From Gordionus sp. m RMFG-2023 (Eukaryota; Nematomorpha; Gordioida; Chordodea; Parachordodidae), in NCBI RefSeq assembly GCF_954871325.1, contig NC_088775.1:55777561-55841560 (forward strand): a DNA stretch of 64,000 bases. The letters are read 5' to 3'. Below the pieces are notes generated by a model, which saw only the letters and a program-made list of their open reading frames with translations, did not search any database and was not told the DNA's origin. Positions 45,321 through 56,205 of the stretch are shown piece by piece. How positions within the stretch are numbered: position 1 is the first letter of the stretch; each line of letters begins with the position of its first letter. Made by a program: the position numbers and the translations under genes.

Positions 45321-45399
45321 GCATTTATTTTTCTTAATACAACTTTGTATACTTTTTTAAATTATATTAATTTCCTTATTTTTTTAATTTTTATTATTT

Positions 45400-46140
45400 A
45401 TGTACTCAATAAAAAATTTAATTTTGCTAGATGAGGGTTTTGTGTATTGTTATCATGGAAACAGATTTCGGATTTGGACTTATTAAGAATGAGTCTTTTA
45501 AAATTAGTTTCAAGAAATTGAAAACCAATTATTTTAGGAAGAGCATCACAGATTCTTTCATCATCAAGATACCATATATTTATATCCAAATCAAATCTAG
45601 ATTTAAGATGATGGATGAGATAATGAATACCAAGGTAAAATAAACGAGGATTTGCCCCCTGCTGGATCCTTTCGTCAGAATCTATGACATGTGAGCTGAA
45701 TAAAGGAATTTCAATGTTACAGTATGTCTCTAGGAATTTTGAATAAACAGGAAATTTGGGATAAAAACAATTTATGAAATGTTCACTTTGCTATTGAAAG
45801 CATTTTTAAAATCTACTTTGATAATAGCCATGTTAGGAGGAGGATTTTGGATATAATACAAATGGCATGTGAAGCTATTTTTTTTCCTTCTTCCTTAACA
45901 CCAAATCCTAATTTAATACCCTGGGTTTTGACCCATGACAATTTTTTTTGCTAATAATCTTCTAAATAGCCCATTGCAATGGGGTGAATACCGCCACAGT
46001 GTTTGTGAGATAATCTGGTTTGCCCCATAATTGATTCAAATCTATGATGACAGGTCTTTTTTAAAGGAGTATTTAGGAAGGTTTTAAACTTTGAGATGAA
46101 TGTATATACGAAGTGAGAGAGCAAAAGCCATTGCATCTGG
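45400..46140 (-). pseudogene. LINE reverse transcriptase fragment within Helitron 2
   Basis: On the minus strand: LSHKHCGGIHPIAMGYLE near 46030-45960, then LGFGVKEEGKKIASHAI near 45910-45870, then a degenerate KVDFKNAFNS-like stretch near 45820-45780, and DINIWYLDDERICDALPKI near 45590-45530 with LILNKSKSEICF. GGIRPIA, KxDxxNAFNS and WYLDDGT are RT motifs of a LINE group seen in invertebrates, probably the same as the 33120-33640 tail. WYLDD is the catalytic box. Frameshifts and stops are several. Confidence 0.7.
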
Positions 46141-46354
46141 ATGTGGAAATTTTTTTAAAAGAATTGATAAATATCATAACTCACAAATCATTTTTTTTAT
46201 TAAAAACGTATAGAAATCTTGGAAGGATGAAGGATAATCTATTCCTCTCATTTGACTATTTTATTTATCCATCGTCGAGTGAAGGTAAAATTTATTATTT
46301 ATCTATACGGAGAAAATTTTGAATCCCCGTCATTCTTGACGGGCTATCAGCTAG

Positions 46355-47024
46355 TAAAAATTTAATTTAATAGTTTTAAACAAAATATTTCGAATAAAAC
46401 GTGGTGAATCCCACATGATTTTGTATCCAGATACGACATAACATAAAATGATATAAATTTAAAATTCATGTAAAAGCTTTTAATTTTTTCGGAAGAATAG
46501 ATAAATTAATAAATAACAAAAAGAAAGAAAATTAAAAATAACCTGATATAATTCATGAAAACAAAGGTTTATAAAAAACAGGAAATTATGTTTTATATAA
46601 TGGAAAAAAATTATTGGCCTAAAACTATTATATATTTAATTTATTCATTTATCATATTTTTTAAGCTTTATTTTCTCTCAAAATGATGAAATAAAATGTT
46701 TTTATATCTAGGAACTAGTTTAATTATTATTTGCAAATTACTAAGGGATCCTAATTCCTGATCTAGCATATGTTTTAAATTCTCTTTTAACTGAAAAAGT
46801 TCACTTACTTATTATTAATTGGAAACCTTGATAATTTTTTAAAAAAATGATATCATTTTGATTCAAAGACACATCCTCAATATGATAAATAAAAATATGG
46901 GATATTAACATTATATCTGTAAATTAAAATATAGTAAATAATATAGGTATGTTAAAAATAATAATATTAATTTAAGTATTTTTATTCATGATAACAAAAA
47001 AATCATCCAGATATTCTATTAATA
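46355..47024. other. AT-rich DNA with one half of a direct repeat
   Basis: About 46770-46960 (TTAATTGGAAACCT, ACATCCT, GATATTAACATTAT, TCTGTAAATTAAAA) recurs at about 49040-49240 with changes. No gene is recognised. Confidence 0.45.
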
Positions 47025-47149
47025 GGCCATTCCATGTCAAATCGATCAAAAAGGGCAGATTTTCGGCCGACCCTTTTTAAAATTGTTAAAAATTTCTGGA
47101 ATTATTTAAATAGGTAAATAAATGAGAATGCCGTTTTTGTGGAATGGCC
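47025..47149. mobile_element. Short 125-bp GGCCATTCC-end element
   Basis: Starts GGCCATTCCATGTCAAATCG with TTTTCGGCCGACCC, and ends TGGAATGGCC. It is the shortest member of the GG(G/C)CATTCC family in this window and shares AAATTGTTAAAA and TCTGGAAT with the element at 4230. No clear target duplication. Confidence 0.6.
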
Positions 47150-47554
47150 CTAAAATACTTTAATTAGTTCAAATTAATAACAAAGAAAATTAATATATTT
47201 AGTAACAATGTATTATTTTAAAAAATGTGTTATTTTTTCAACTTATATCATTTTTTGAGTGCGTTTTTTGAATTTATATATCTAATTTAACCGGAAATGT
47301 ATTTGCATAATGTTTGGAAAACCTATCCTATGAATTATAAATTTTTGAACTTACTTTAAGCACATCCCCGGAAAAAACATATTATCGTAATATATATACT
47401 TATAATTGATTGTTAATTTAATATAGTATTGATTTTAGAATTAATAAAGGAATTGGATGAAAAGAAACTTATTTCTTCCATTGAAATTGCCACATATATC
47501 GGCCACTTAGATTTAGCTTGTAAATATTTTTCTAATGGAAGAATTTAAAAATAT

Positions 47555-48951
47555 TTAACCATTTAATGTCTCACTTTGTTTTGATATCATATAATATAGA
47601 TATATTAAATACTTTCATATTTTATTAAAATTATTAAATCACAATGTTTTTTTTAGATTTCATCCAATCATTATATGATTTTATAACGATAATATAACGA
47701 ATTCTGTTGATATGTAATAAGGCTAAAATTTTTATTCATAAAGGTAAGAGTATAATATTATGAATAATTATTTTATTAAAAATGAACTCTTATCAACTTA
47801 AAGTGTACGATGCCAAAATAAGTCAATGGGATATTAGAATACTCTTTTTAATTTATTTTATAAAGATTTTCCATAGTTATAATTATATTTCACCATAAAA
47901 TGTATTCTAAATCCAATCAGACCTCATCGATTTTGAATTTGACGTTAGGGTAATTCCATAACAAATCGATAACTTTTCGGCTCAACCTTTTTAATTTTGA
48001 TAAAATTTTGTATGCTGAGAGAATATCATTTGAAAGCGTCGAATCCAAAATTTTAGCCTCCTAGTATAGTTCCTGAGAAAATTTCCAGGTGTTTCGCTTT
48101 CCAAATTTTTCCTTAGCATTGGCTGTAAAAATTAAAAGAGATCAGTATATTATGACAGTATTAGAAGATCGGATGAAGATTGCAAGTTAAAATGTGATAG
48201 AGACTTTAAAAAAGTAGGTCGCTGGAGCTATGTATGTAAAGTTGATAAAAATGAAAATATAATAATTGTCAAAGGTATGACAATAAGTTTGTGCACGTCA
48301 TCTCATTCTTTGTTGGTATTCATCCGATAGTAAATGTAAAAAGATAATCAAGTAGAAAAAAATATAATGAAGTGTCAGGGACAAATATATTAAAAATATA
48401 TAATGAAGGTATGGGAGGAGTCGATTTACATGATGTGATTGTTGAATGCTATCAGGTAGATATTACAGGTAAAAGGTTCTACCTGAGAATCATTTTTTAT
48501 CTCATTGATATGTATGTATTCATGGCTTTTGTATAGGCAGCAAATATGCCCTGAAAAAGAGAATAAATTATTGAATTATCAATTTAAAACACATATTGTA
48601 AAAGCATTGTTATCCGCAGGCAAATTAGTAAAAGAAAATCAAATAGACTGAATGAACCGATAATTTAAAAAAAGTTCTTCAATAATGGCTTCTATATCTG
48701 ATACTAGATATGACAAAATTGGTCATTGGTAGGATACCTGCGAAACGAGGCAAAGATTTCGTGATTTTCATAGTAAATAGATATTTGTATTTTTTGTATT
48801 ACAATATACCTGATGCAAATTGCATCATCATTTTTTACCTGTGTATTTAAAAATAAAAGTTGGAAAAAATTTTGGGCATCTATAGTGAATAAATAAATAT
48901 TTCATAGAAATTTTTTTTTAATTATTAAAAAGTTGGGCGTCAAAGGGTTAA
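47555..48951 (+). mobile_element. piggyBac element 2 with TTAA ends
   Basis: TTAA at 47555-47558 is followed by CCATTTAATGTCTCACTTT. TTAA at 48948-48951 is preceded, inverted, by CCCTTTGACGCCCAACTTT. The two match except for transitions. On the plus strand at about 48150-48560 are transposase remnants: SDEDCKLKCDRDFKKVGRW, and KIYNEGMGGVDLHDVIVECY with FYLRIIFYLIDMY. This is close to the PGBD-type YNxGMGGVDLHDMLVxxYR. Frames are broken, and at 1.4 kb it is internally deleted. An end of a GGNCATTCC-type element (47948-48110, GGTAATTCCATAACAAATCG, TTTTAGCCTCCTAGTATA) lies inside it. Confidence 0.8.
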
Positions 48952-50691
48952 TTGATAAATTAAAATATGATAATTTTCAGATAATGAATAAAAAGGTTCA
49001 TTTCAAAAATGTACAGCAGAGATATCGATTTTTTTGGTTTAAAAAATTCTCTTTTAACTGTGTGGGTCCATTTACTTAAAAAAGATTTATTGTTAATTGG
49101 AAACCTAAATAATTTTAAAAAATAAATAATCATTAAAGTCACATCCTATTCTATATAATAATAAGGTCAGGAATAAAAATAATAGAAAAAAAGTCAGAGA
49201 TATTAACATTATGTCTGTAAATTAAAAAATAGTAAAAAATAATATTAATTAAAATTATTGAATTATATTTTTCTCATATATAATAATAATTCAAGATATA
49301 TTATGTCTGTAAATTAAAAAATAATATTAATTAAAATTATTGAATTATATTTTTCTCATATATAATAATAATTCAAGATTTAATTTAATTTTCATTATAT
49401 AAAGATTGTTAAAGGTTTAAGAAAATTTGAGAATGTAATTATTAGTAAAAAACAAAAAATATATAAATAAATGCTTATACATATGGAAAAGATACATCTT
49501 TGTTTTTGCTCAAAAAAACTTTTACATGAATTTTAATTTTTTGTCGTTTTATATTATAAAATATATATTCATATTCTGTTGTTTTGGCGGTAATATCCAC
49601 GATAATGCATTCACTATAGCTTTTCGAGGTGATCAATATTCGCGGTAATACATTTGAGATTATTAAGGAATGTTTAGCGGTATTGAGGTGGTTCGAGATA
49701 TTCTACATATGCTGAATATATTTCAGGTCAAATCCAATTAATAAAATTTAAAGAGAGCCCACAGAAAATGATATAAAATTGAGAGATTCCATATCCCAAT
49801 ATAAGTTTAGGGAAAAATTGTTTAAAATTTATAGTCTGTGCAATTAAGAGATTCCGAATCTCCAGAATTCTATTTAATATGATGATAAATGGGAAAATGT
49901 GAGAATTTGAATACTCGGTAGATATAAATCGCAATATAAATGGAATACAAGATATTAAAAGGAACCCGGCCGAAGTGGAAATGAAGGCCACCAAATTGGG
50001 GATTGATCCTCTGAAATGGTAAAAGCTAGTGACGCCACTGATTTTTGGTTTATCCTTTTAATTATGAGCTCTAACAGGTATGGCCTTAATTAAAAAATAT
50101 ATAAAGAACCCTTCCAGGAAATCAGAATAATTATCATGATGAATTTAGATTATTTCCAAGGGATAAAAAATACTTAACCCTAACTCAAAAAAAATATTTT
50201 TAAAATGTTGATATAAATGAAATTTATTGTTATAATGCTTTAGAAAATTTATATTCTCATTTTTATAAATAAATATGCTGACTCTAAATATTTTATTAAT
50301 AGATGAAACGTTAAAAAAAACTAAGAGAATATAAATATAATAAGTCCTTTAAAAAACAATTATAAATTCTCAATTGCATATATCATGTCCACCAAAAAAA
50401 AATTTTCCCTTCGCCTTAATTAGTCAGCATTGAATTGATTATAAATAATATATTTGTTTACATATTTATTATGTAAATAATATATTTGTTTACATATTTA
50501 TATGTAAATAATATAATTGTCACAGCATGCGTAATTTTTACAATATATTAACTCAGAAATTAGTTATAATAAATAAAAAATAATTATTATTTTTGTAATA
50601 TAAAATTCATAATTAAAAAAAAGTTTTTAATTAAATTATATAGTAGATTATTCGATTTTATAGAATTTTATTGTAAAAAAAAATTTTGATT
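48952..50691. other. AT-rich DNA with small repeats
   Basis: 49211-49302 and 49303-49378 are a tandem duplication (TATGTCTGTAAATTAAAAAA, TTTTTCTCATATATAATAAT). 50445-50520 has three copies of TATTTGTTTACATATTTAT-like units. A GC-richer stretch at 49560-50060 has codon-like texture, but no frame stays open and I could not match it. Confidence 0.45.
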
Positions 50692-52746
50692 TGATATTGT
50701 TAAAGTATTTAGGTACAAGCATGTAAATACTGTATCTATATATAAAAATGTGGTATCTGTATCTAGATTTTTTGTTAAAGTATCTGTATATAGATATTAT
50801 TTTAAAGGTATCTGTATCTATTTTTAGATACTTTTAAGATACATTTTGATATTTTTTAATTTAACGCTTTTTTATATTCTAAATAAAAATACTTGAATGC
50901 AAAATTTATTTTATTTCATATGAACATATAATTTAAATATATATATTAGAAAATATTAAGACTACTATAATAAAAAATTATATATATAAAATATTAAAAC
51001 TTATATATAAAAAAATATATATAAATATTTATTAAATATTATGTCCAAGTTTATAAATAAACCAGATAAATTTTGATATTACAATCCATCACAAGGAATC
51101 TACCATTTTTATTTTCAATCCAATCGGTTAATTTTATTTTATTATACTAATTTTAAGAATTAGATTAATATTAATAGTGATGAAAAGGAAGAAGTAATAA
51201 TCAATGAAGCATCAACAAGTTCAGACATTGTTTTTCCATGGCAAATTTATAGAGCATATTTTAAAATAATATCTCAAAATAAAGAAAACAAATTTCTAAT
51301 AGTAAAATATTTTTTAACCATGTCTACCAAAAAATACGAAAATTTCAGTTAGCATTTCAACTTACAACATTGTAAAACATTTAAGTGTATAGATAATAAA
51401 TAAATGTTTACAATTGTGATTTTAAATTTTAAGAGAAAACATCAAACACTGATAATGAAAATAAAAAGGGGAAGGAGAATATATCTATTAAAGAAAATTT
51501 GAACTAGGCTCATCGTTCGCTGATATTTATATTAAGAGACCTCAGACTTGAACCCAAACCAGCATTCAGCCATTTTCAATCTTCATATAAAAATGATCAA
51601 AACATTAGCGCTCCATAAAAAAATATAATTTGCCGACAGATAGTGGTTGGTAGAATTTCCCAAATATGGGGAAATGAAAAGAAAGATATCATAAAAAGTA
51701 TAATAGAACCATCACTAATATGCACAACAGATTGTTGGAGTGCTTATCGCCGGCATATCTAACATTTAATTTTGTATGATAATTTTTAGTTCATACTTAG
51801 GAATCACTATGCACTATATAGATCCAACAAGTTTGGAAAGAAAAAATGGAGCGTTAACTTGTAAAAGAATGATTGATAGTCATACATATGATAAAATAGA
51901 AAAGAATTTACAAGATATAGCAAAGGATTATTGCATTCAAAGTCAAACTTACAATGCCAAAAATTTTCTCAAAGGTTTATTTTATTATAATTATAAAATG
52001 AAAATACTAGTCATGGATGATATGGAAGATGAAGAAACAGTTATACCAATCAAGTCTTTAACTATTGCTCAGAATTTTGAAATATCAGAATCATATAGTT
52101 TATAATCATAAATGTTGTGCCAGTCACACATTGAATCTTGCTGCCACTGTGGATGCCAATAGTATGATTGTTAATAATGATTTAAATTTTGATACTCAAC
52201 AAATTTTAAATAATTTTTTCCAAAATGAATGTCGAGATTTTAGTGTATTTTTAAATAATATCCTGATATAAAATTGTTATTCATAAAATATAACACCACA
52301 ATCCCTTCAAGCGCCCCAGTAGAAAGACTTTTTAGTGTTGCTAAAAATGTCTTTACAGATAAACGAGGATGCCTTAATGAACAAAATTTTTAAAATATAA
52401 GGAAATCTAATAATTATTTATAATCATTCAATCATATATCATATATTTTCTATTATATTATTATATTAAAAACTATAAATCATTATTTTAGTTATATTTT
52501 GATACATGTGATATTGAGTCAATAAATTTTTTAGCTCATTTCATGAATTTTCACAATAGAATCCTATCCTAATTTAGGTTTATGCAAACCTTATATAAGA
52601 GTATAATAAAAATCTAGATACATTTTTATATTGTATCTGTGTCTAGATAACTTATTAGACTATGTATCTATGTCTTTATCTAGATAACTTTTTAGACGAC
52701 GTATCTGTATCTATATCCATTTAAAAAGTATCTTTTAACAACTCTT
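50692..52746 (+). mobile_element. hAT element with GTATCTAGATAC subterminal repeats, decayed transposase
   Basis: The left end GATATTGTTAAAGTATTTAG and right end TATCTTTTAACAACTCTTG correspond to the exact ends of the copy at 54106. Subterminal GTATCTGTATCTAGA repeats lie at both sides. On the plus strand the frame 51776-52105 holds YLGITMHYIDPTSLERKNGA, CKRMIDSHTYDKI (the hAT segment before the third catalytic box). Then CCASHTLNLAATVDAN comes at 52108, and SSAPVERLFSVAKNVFTDK-like dimerisation sequence at 52300-52370. Several breaks. Longer than its relative at 54106 by about 550 bp. Confidence 0.8.
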
Positions 52747-54097
52747 GTGATAAATATTAAAAGTATTTGAAAATTAAAAATTGTGTGATATTTATTTTAA
52801 GATTGCAAGATTTTTTAAAATTTAAAATAAAAAAAGATATTTAAGAATTGAGAGGAGGTTTAAAAGTTTGATAGTGAGCTTAATATGTTTGATAAAGTTC
52901 ATACATAAAGATTTTTATTATAAAGTTTTTAATAAAAAGTTTTTAATAAAAAGTTTAATTGATCATTTATTTACGATATTGTTATTTTTAGTAATATTTC
53001 TGAACCCCCAAGACACGCCCATTAAAATGATTATCGAATGAGTCAGTCTCAAAATTATGAGACTTTAATTCCCCCCCCCCTAATATTAATATCTAAGAGT
53101 TATTTAATTATATATTTTTGAATTGAATCTTGGTCGAAAAAAAATGACAAGAATTTTATGCCAGGAAAAAAATACCACTCAAACTTTGGGTCGAAGTCGT
53201 TAAATACGACCAAAATATTGAGTCAGATTGGGAAAAATTGATTTACTTTTCATTAATATAACGATCGTCCTTAATAGGCTAAGAAACATAACATATGTTA
53301 ATATAAAATATGTTGTATATGCATACTGTTGTCAAATTTATCACCCTTGAAGACTGTCTCCATTTTAGGCCATGTTTGAATCGGCATGACCATATGAAGA
53401 ATGTCTCGTGTTGATAAAGGCTTTTGAGCAATTAAAGGTTGAGGTTGATTGTTAGATTGATAGGTAAGAAAATCTATCAGAATTTCTATATCGGGAGGGG
53501 TTTTTATTATATAGTTATATAAAAATGATTAAAAAAAATAAGATTACTTGAATAATTTGAACTAATGTTTTGCAAAATAGGCCCGAAAAATTAACTATGT
53601 ATTAAATATTGGTAGGGTTGGGCGACATATTATTTTGCCTTTTTTAATTAGATAGCAAAAAACAAGAGATGTGTCGATATTTTTTATCGTATCAGATCGG
53701 ATCAATTATTTGTATTTTTAAAAATATCGATTATCGGAAGATATTATTAAATTTACTGTTACGATCCGATAAATAGATAAGTTAAGAACATATATAATTG
53801 AAGTTTAAACTAAATAAATAATTTCAAAAAATTCTAACAGTTTACGTTAGTTAGAATTCTCTTATTTCTACATGTGAAAGAATTTTGGAGCAGAACAAAA
53901 TTACAACGATTTTATTATATAAATAAATGATTAATATTATTTCATTGTTGATGATAACTCATATTCATATTAGTATTATTTAAAATTACTTATAATATGG
54001 AATTATAATAAGATGATGTATACTAAAGGTAGGTAGATACATTAACCCTATAAGTTCCCTCATAAATAATGCAACATGGTACCAATTAAAGATAAGG
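52747..54097. other. AT-rich DNA between two hAT copies
   Basis: 53071-53080 is a C10 run. 53659-53780 has CGATA/GATCGG repeats of the hAT-like MITE family (left end GATGTGTCGATATTTTTTAT). The right end was not found. No gene is recognised. Confidence 0.4.
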
Positions 54098-54105
54098 GTT
54101 ATATT

Positions 54106-55610
54106 CAGAGTTGTTAAAGTATCTAGATACAAGTATCTAGATACTGTATCTAGATATAAAAATGTAGTATCTGTATCTGTATCAAGATAGATTTTTTAGA
54201 AAGGTATCTGTATCTGTATCTAGATATTTTTTTAGAGGTATCTGTATCTGTTTTTAGATACTTTTTAAGATACATTTTATATACCCCTTTTTTTATTATA
54301 AATAAAAATATATATTAATATTTATTAATACTATAATAAAGAATTATATATACATAAAATATTAAAACTTATATATAAAAAATATATATAAATATTCATT
54401 AATTTAAATATTATGTCCGAGTTTATCAATAAACCATACAAATTTTAATATTACAATATGGAAATGGTAAATTTTATTTTATAACTAAATTTTTAAGTTT
54501 ATATATTTATTTAGATCTATATCGATGAAGAAGAGGAAGCAACAAGTTCTATTACTTTACCATGGCCAAATTGAGCATATTTTAAAATAATATCTCAAAA
54601 CAAAGAAAACAAAAAATTCTCTGATGGTAATAGGTTTGCCGTGTCTACCTAAAAATACAAAAATATCCCTCAGTATGACTTCAACGTGCAATATCGTGAA
54701 GCACATAAGGGTATAGATATTATATATTTAAAATTCTAATTAAAATTTTAAGAGAAAATATCCAACCTTGTTAACAAAAATAAAAAAGGGGAAGGAAAAT
54801 AAAATACTAAAGAAAATATTGGCAAGGCTCATCCTCCAATAATATTTTTGCTAAAAGACTGACTTTAACTTACTTTAGATGATTTAATTATTGCTTTTAT
54901 TATAGATGGCATGCAGCCATTATAAAAGAAAACAATTGATACAAAGATTAGCTGGTAAATTATCAAAGTCATCAACTGACTGCAAGCAAATAACCTGCCA
55001 AAAAAAACAAATAATTTAATTTCAGATTTTTTTCAGTACCCTACAGCAAATATAATTTCTAATAATGATTTAAATTTTGATAATCAACAAATTTTAAATA
55101 ACTTTTTCAAAAATAAATGTAGAGATTTTAGCATTTTTAAAGAACTGATATAAAATTGTTATTTATTAAATATAACACTACAATTCCTTCAAGCGCCCCT
55201 GTGGAAAGACTATTTAGTGTTGCTAAAAATGTCTTCACAGATAAACGAGGATGCCTAAATGATCAAAATTTTGAAAATATTTTATTACTGAAATCTAATA
55301 ATTATTTAATCATATATTTTCATATATTATATTAAAATTATAATTTTAGTTATATTCTGATAAATGTTATATCACGTCAATAAATTTTTAGCTCATTTCA
55401 TGAATTTTCACAATATAATATTAATTTAGGTTTATGCAAACCTATAAGAGCATAAAAAAATGTATCTGTATACAGATACATTTAAAAATTGTATCTGTAT
55501 CTTGATAACTTTTTAGACGCTGTATCTGTATCTGTATCTAGATAACTTTTGAGACTATGTATCTGTATCTGCATCTAGATCCATTTAAAAAGTATCTTTT
55601 AACAACTCTG
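54106..55610 (+). mobile_element. hAT element, 1505 bp, with perfect 8-bp target duplication
   Basis: Ends CAGAGTTGTTAAAGTATC and TATCTTTTAACAACTCTG; GTTATATT flanks both sides (54098-54105 and 55611-55618). Arrays of GTATCTGTATCTAGATA lie inside each end. The plus strand keeps the dimerisation domain at 55160-55310 (NTTIPSSAPVERLFSVAKNV, FTDKRGCLNDQNFENILLL); the catalytic part is mostly deleted. It is a deletion derivative of the same family as 50692-52746 and shares ends with the older 4536-10392 element. Confidence 0.9.
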
Positions 55611-55618
55611 GTTATATT

Positions 55619-56205
55619 TAAATTTTATTTATTTACTTAATAAATAAATATATGTTGTAAATAATTGTATCAATATTTAATAAACAGTTGGAAAACTAAT
55701 TACTTTTATTTTGAAAGATAATTTTTCCGTAAAATATATATAAATTATTATATTTGAGTTATATAATAAAATTATAATAGAAATGATATAATATCTTTTA
55801 AGAGTAGAAATAGGAATATTTTTATTAATAACTATAGGGTTTACATTTGCTTTATTGGTATTATCTTGATCTAGCTATTATTCAATAATAAATAACAAAT
55901 AATAGTAACAATCATTAGACATAGGGGTAGCAATTTCATTGAGGTATGATGCAGTTAATTTTATATACATATATAAAATAATACTGTTCCGAGATGTCAA
56001 TTTTTAGATTCCTAAAATAAAAAACTATTTTATATTTTTGCCTTTTAATATTTTACATTTGTCTGTCAATTTTAAAATTGACTCAGAATATTTGGTAATA
56101 TCATCAATATTTTCTTTTAACCATATATATATATTGTTTGACATATAGTAGATCATTTTCCAGCACCTTTAATGTTACGATCTGAGTTATTGTAATATAT
56201 TTATT
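55619..56205. other. AT-rich DNA
   Basis: No gene or mobile-element signature recognised between the two hAT elements. Confidence 0.4.

Larger units (their letters stand above)
45176..46354 (+). mobile_element. Helitron 2, directly abutting Helitron 1, carrying LINE RT sequence
   Basis: It starts TATATATAATAAAAGCC directly after the CTAG of Helitron 1 and ends with the same hairpin CCCGTCA-TTCT-TGACGGG (46326-46343) and CTAG (46351-46354). The last 80 bases, including GGTAAAATTTATTATT, match those of Helitron 1. No Rep/helicase is present. The centre (45400-46140) is a LINE RT remnant on the minus strand, either captured or inserted. The 5' end lacks the canonical TC. Confidence 0.75.

Noticed and set aside
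49728-49994. 88-codon hydrophobic minus-strand frame
   Set aside because: No family resemblance and no neighbours that support it; hydrophobic frames arise easily in AT-rich DNA.
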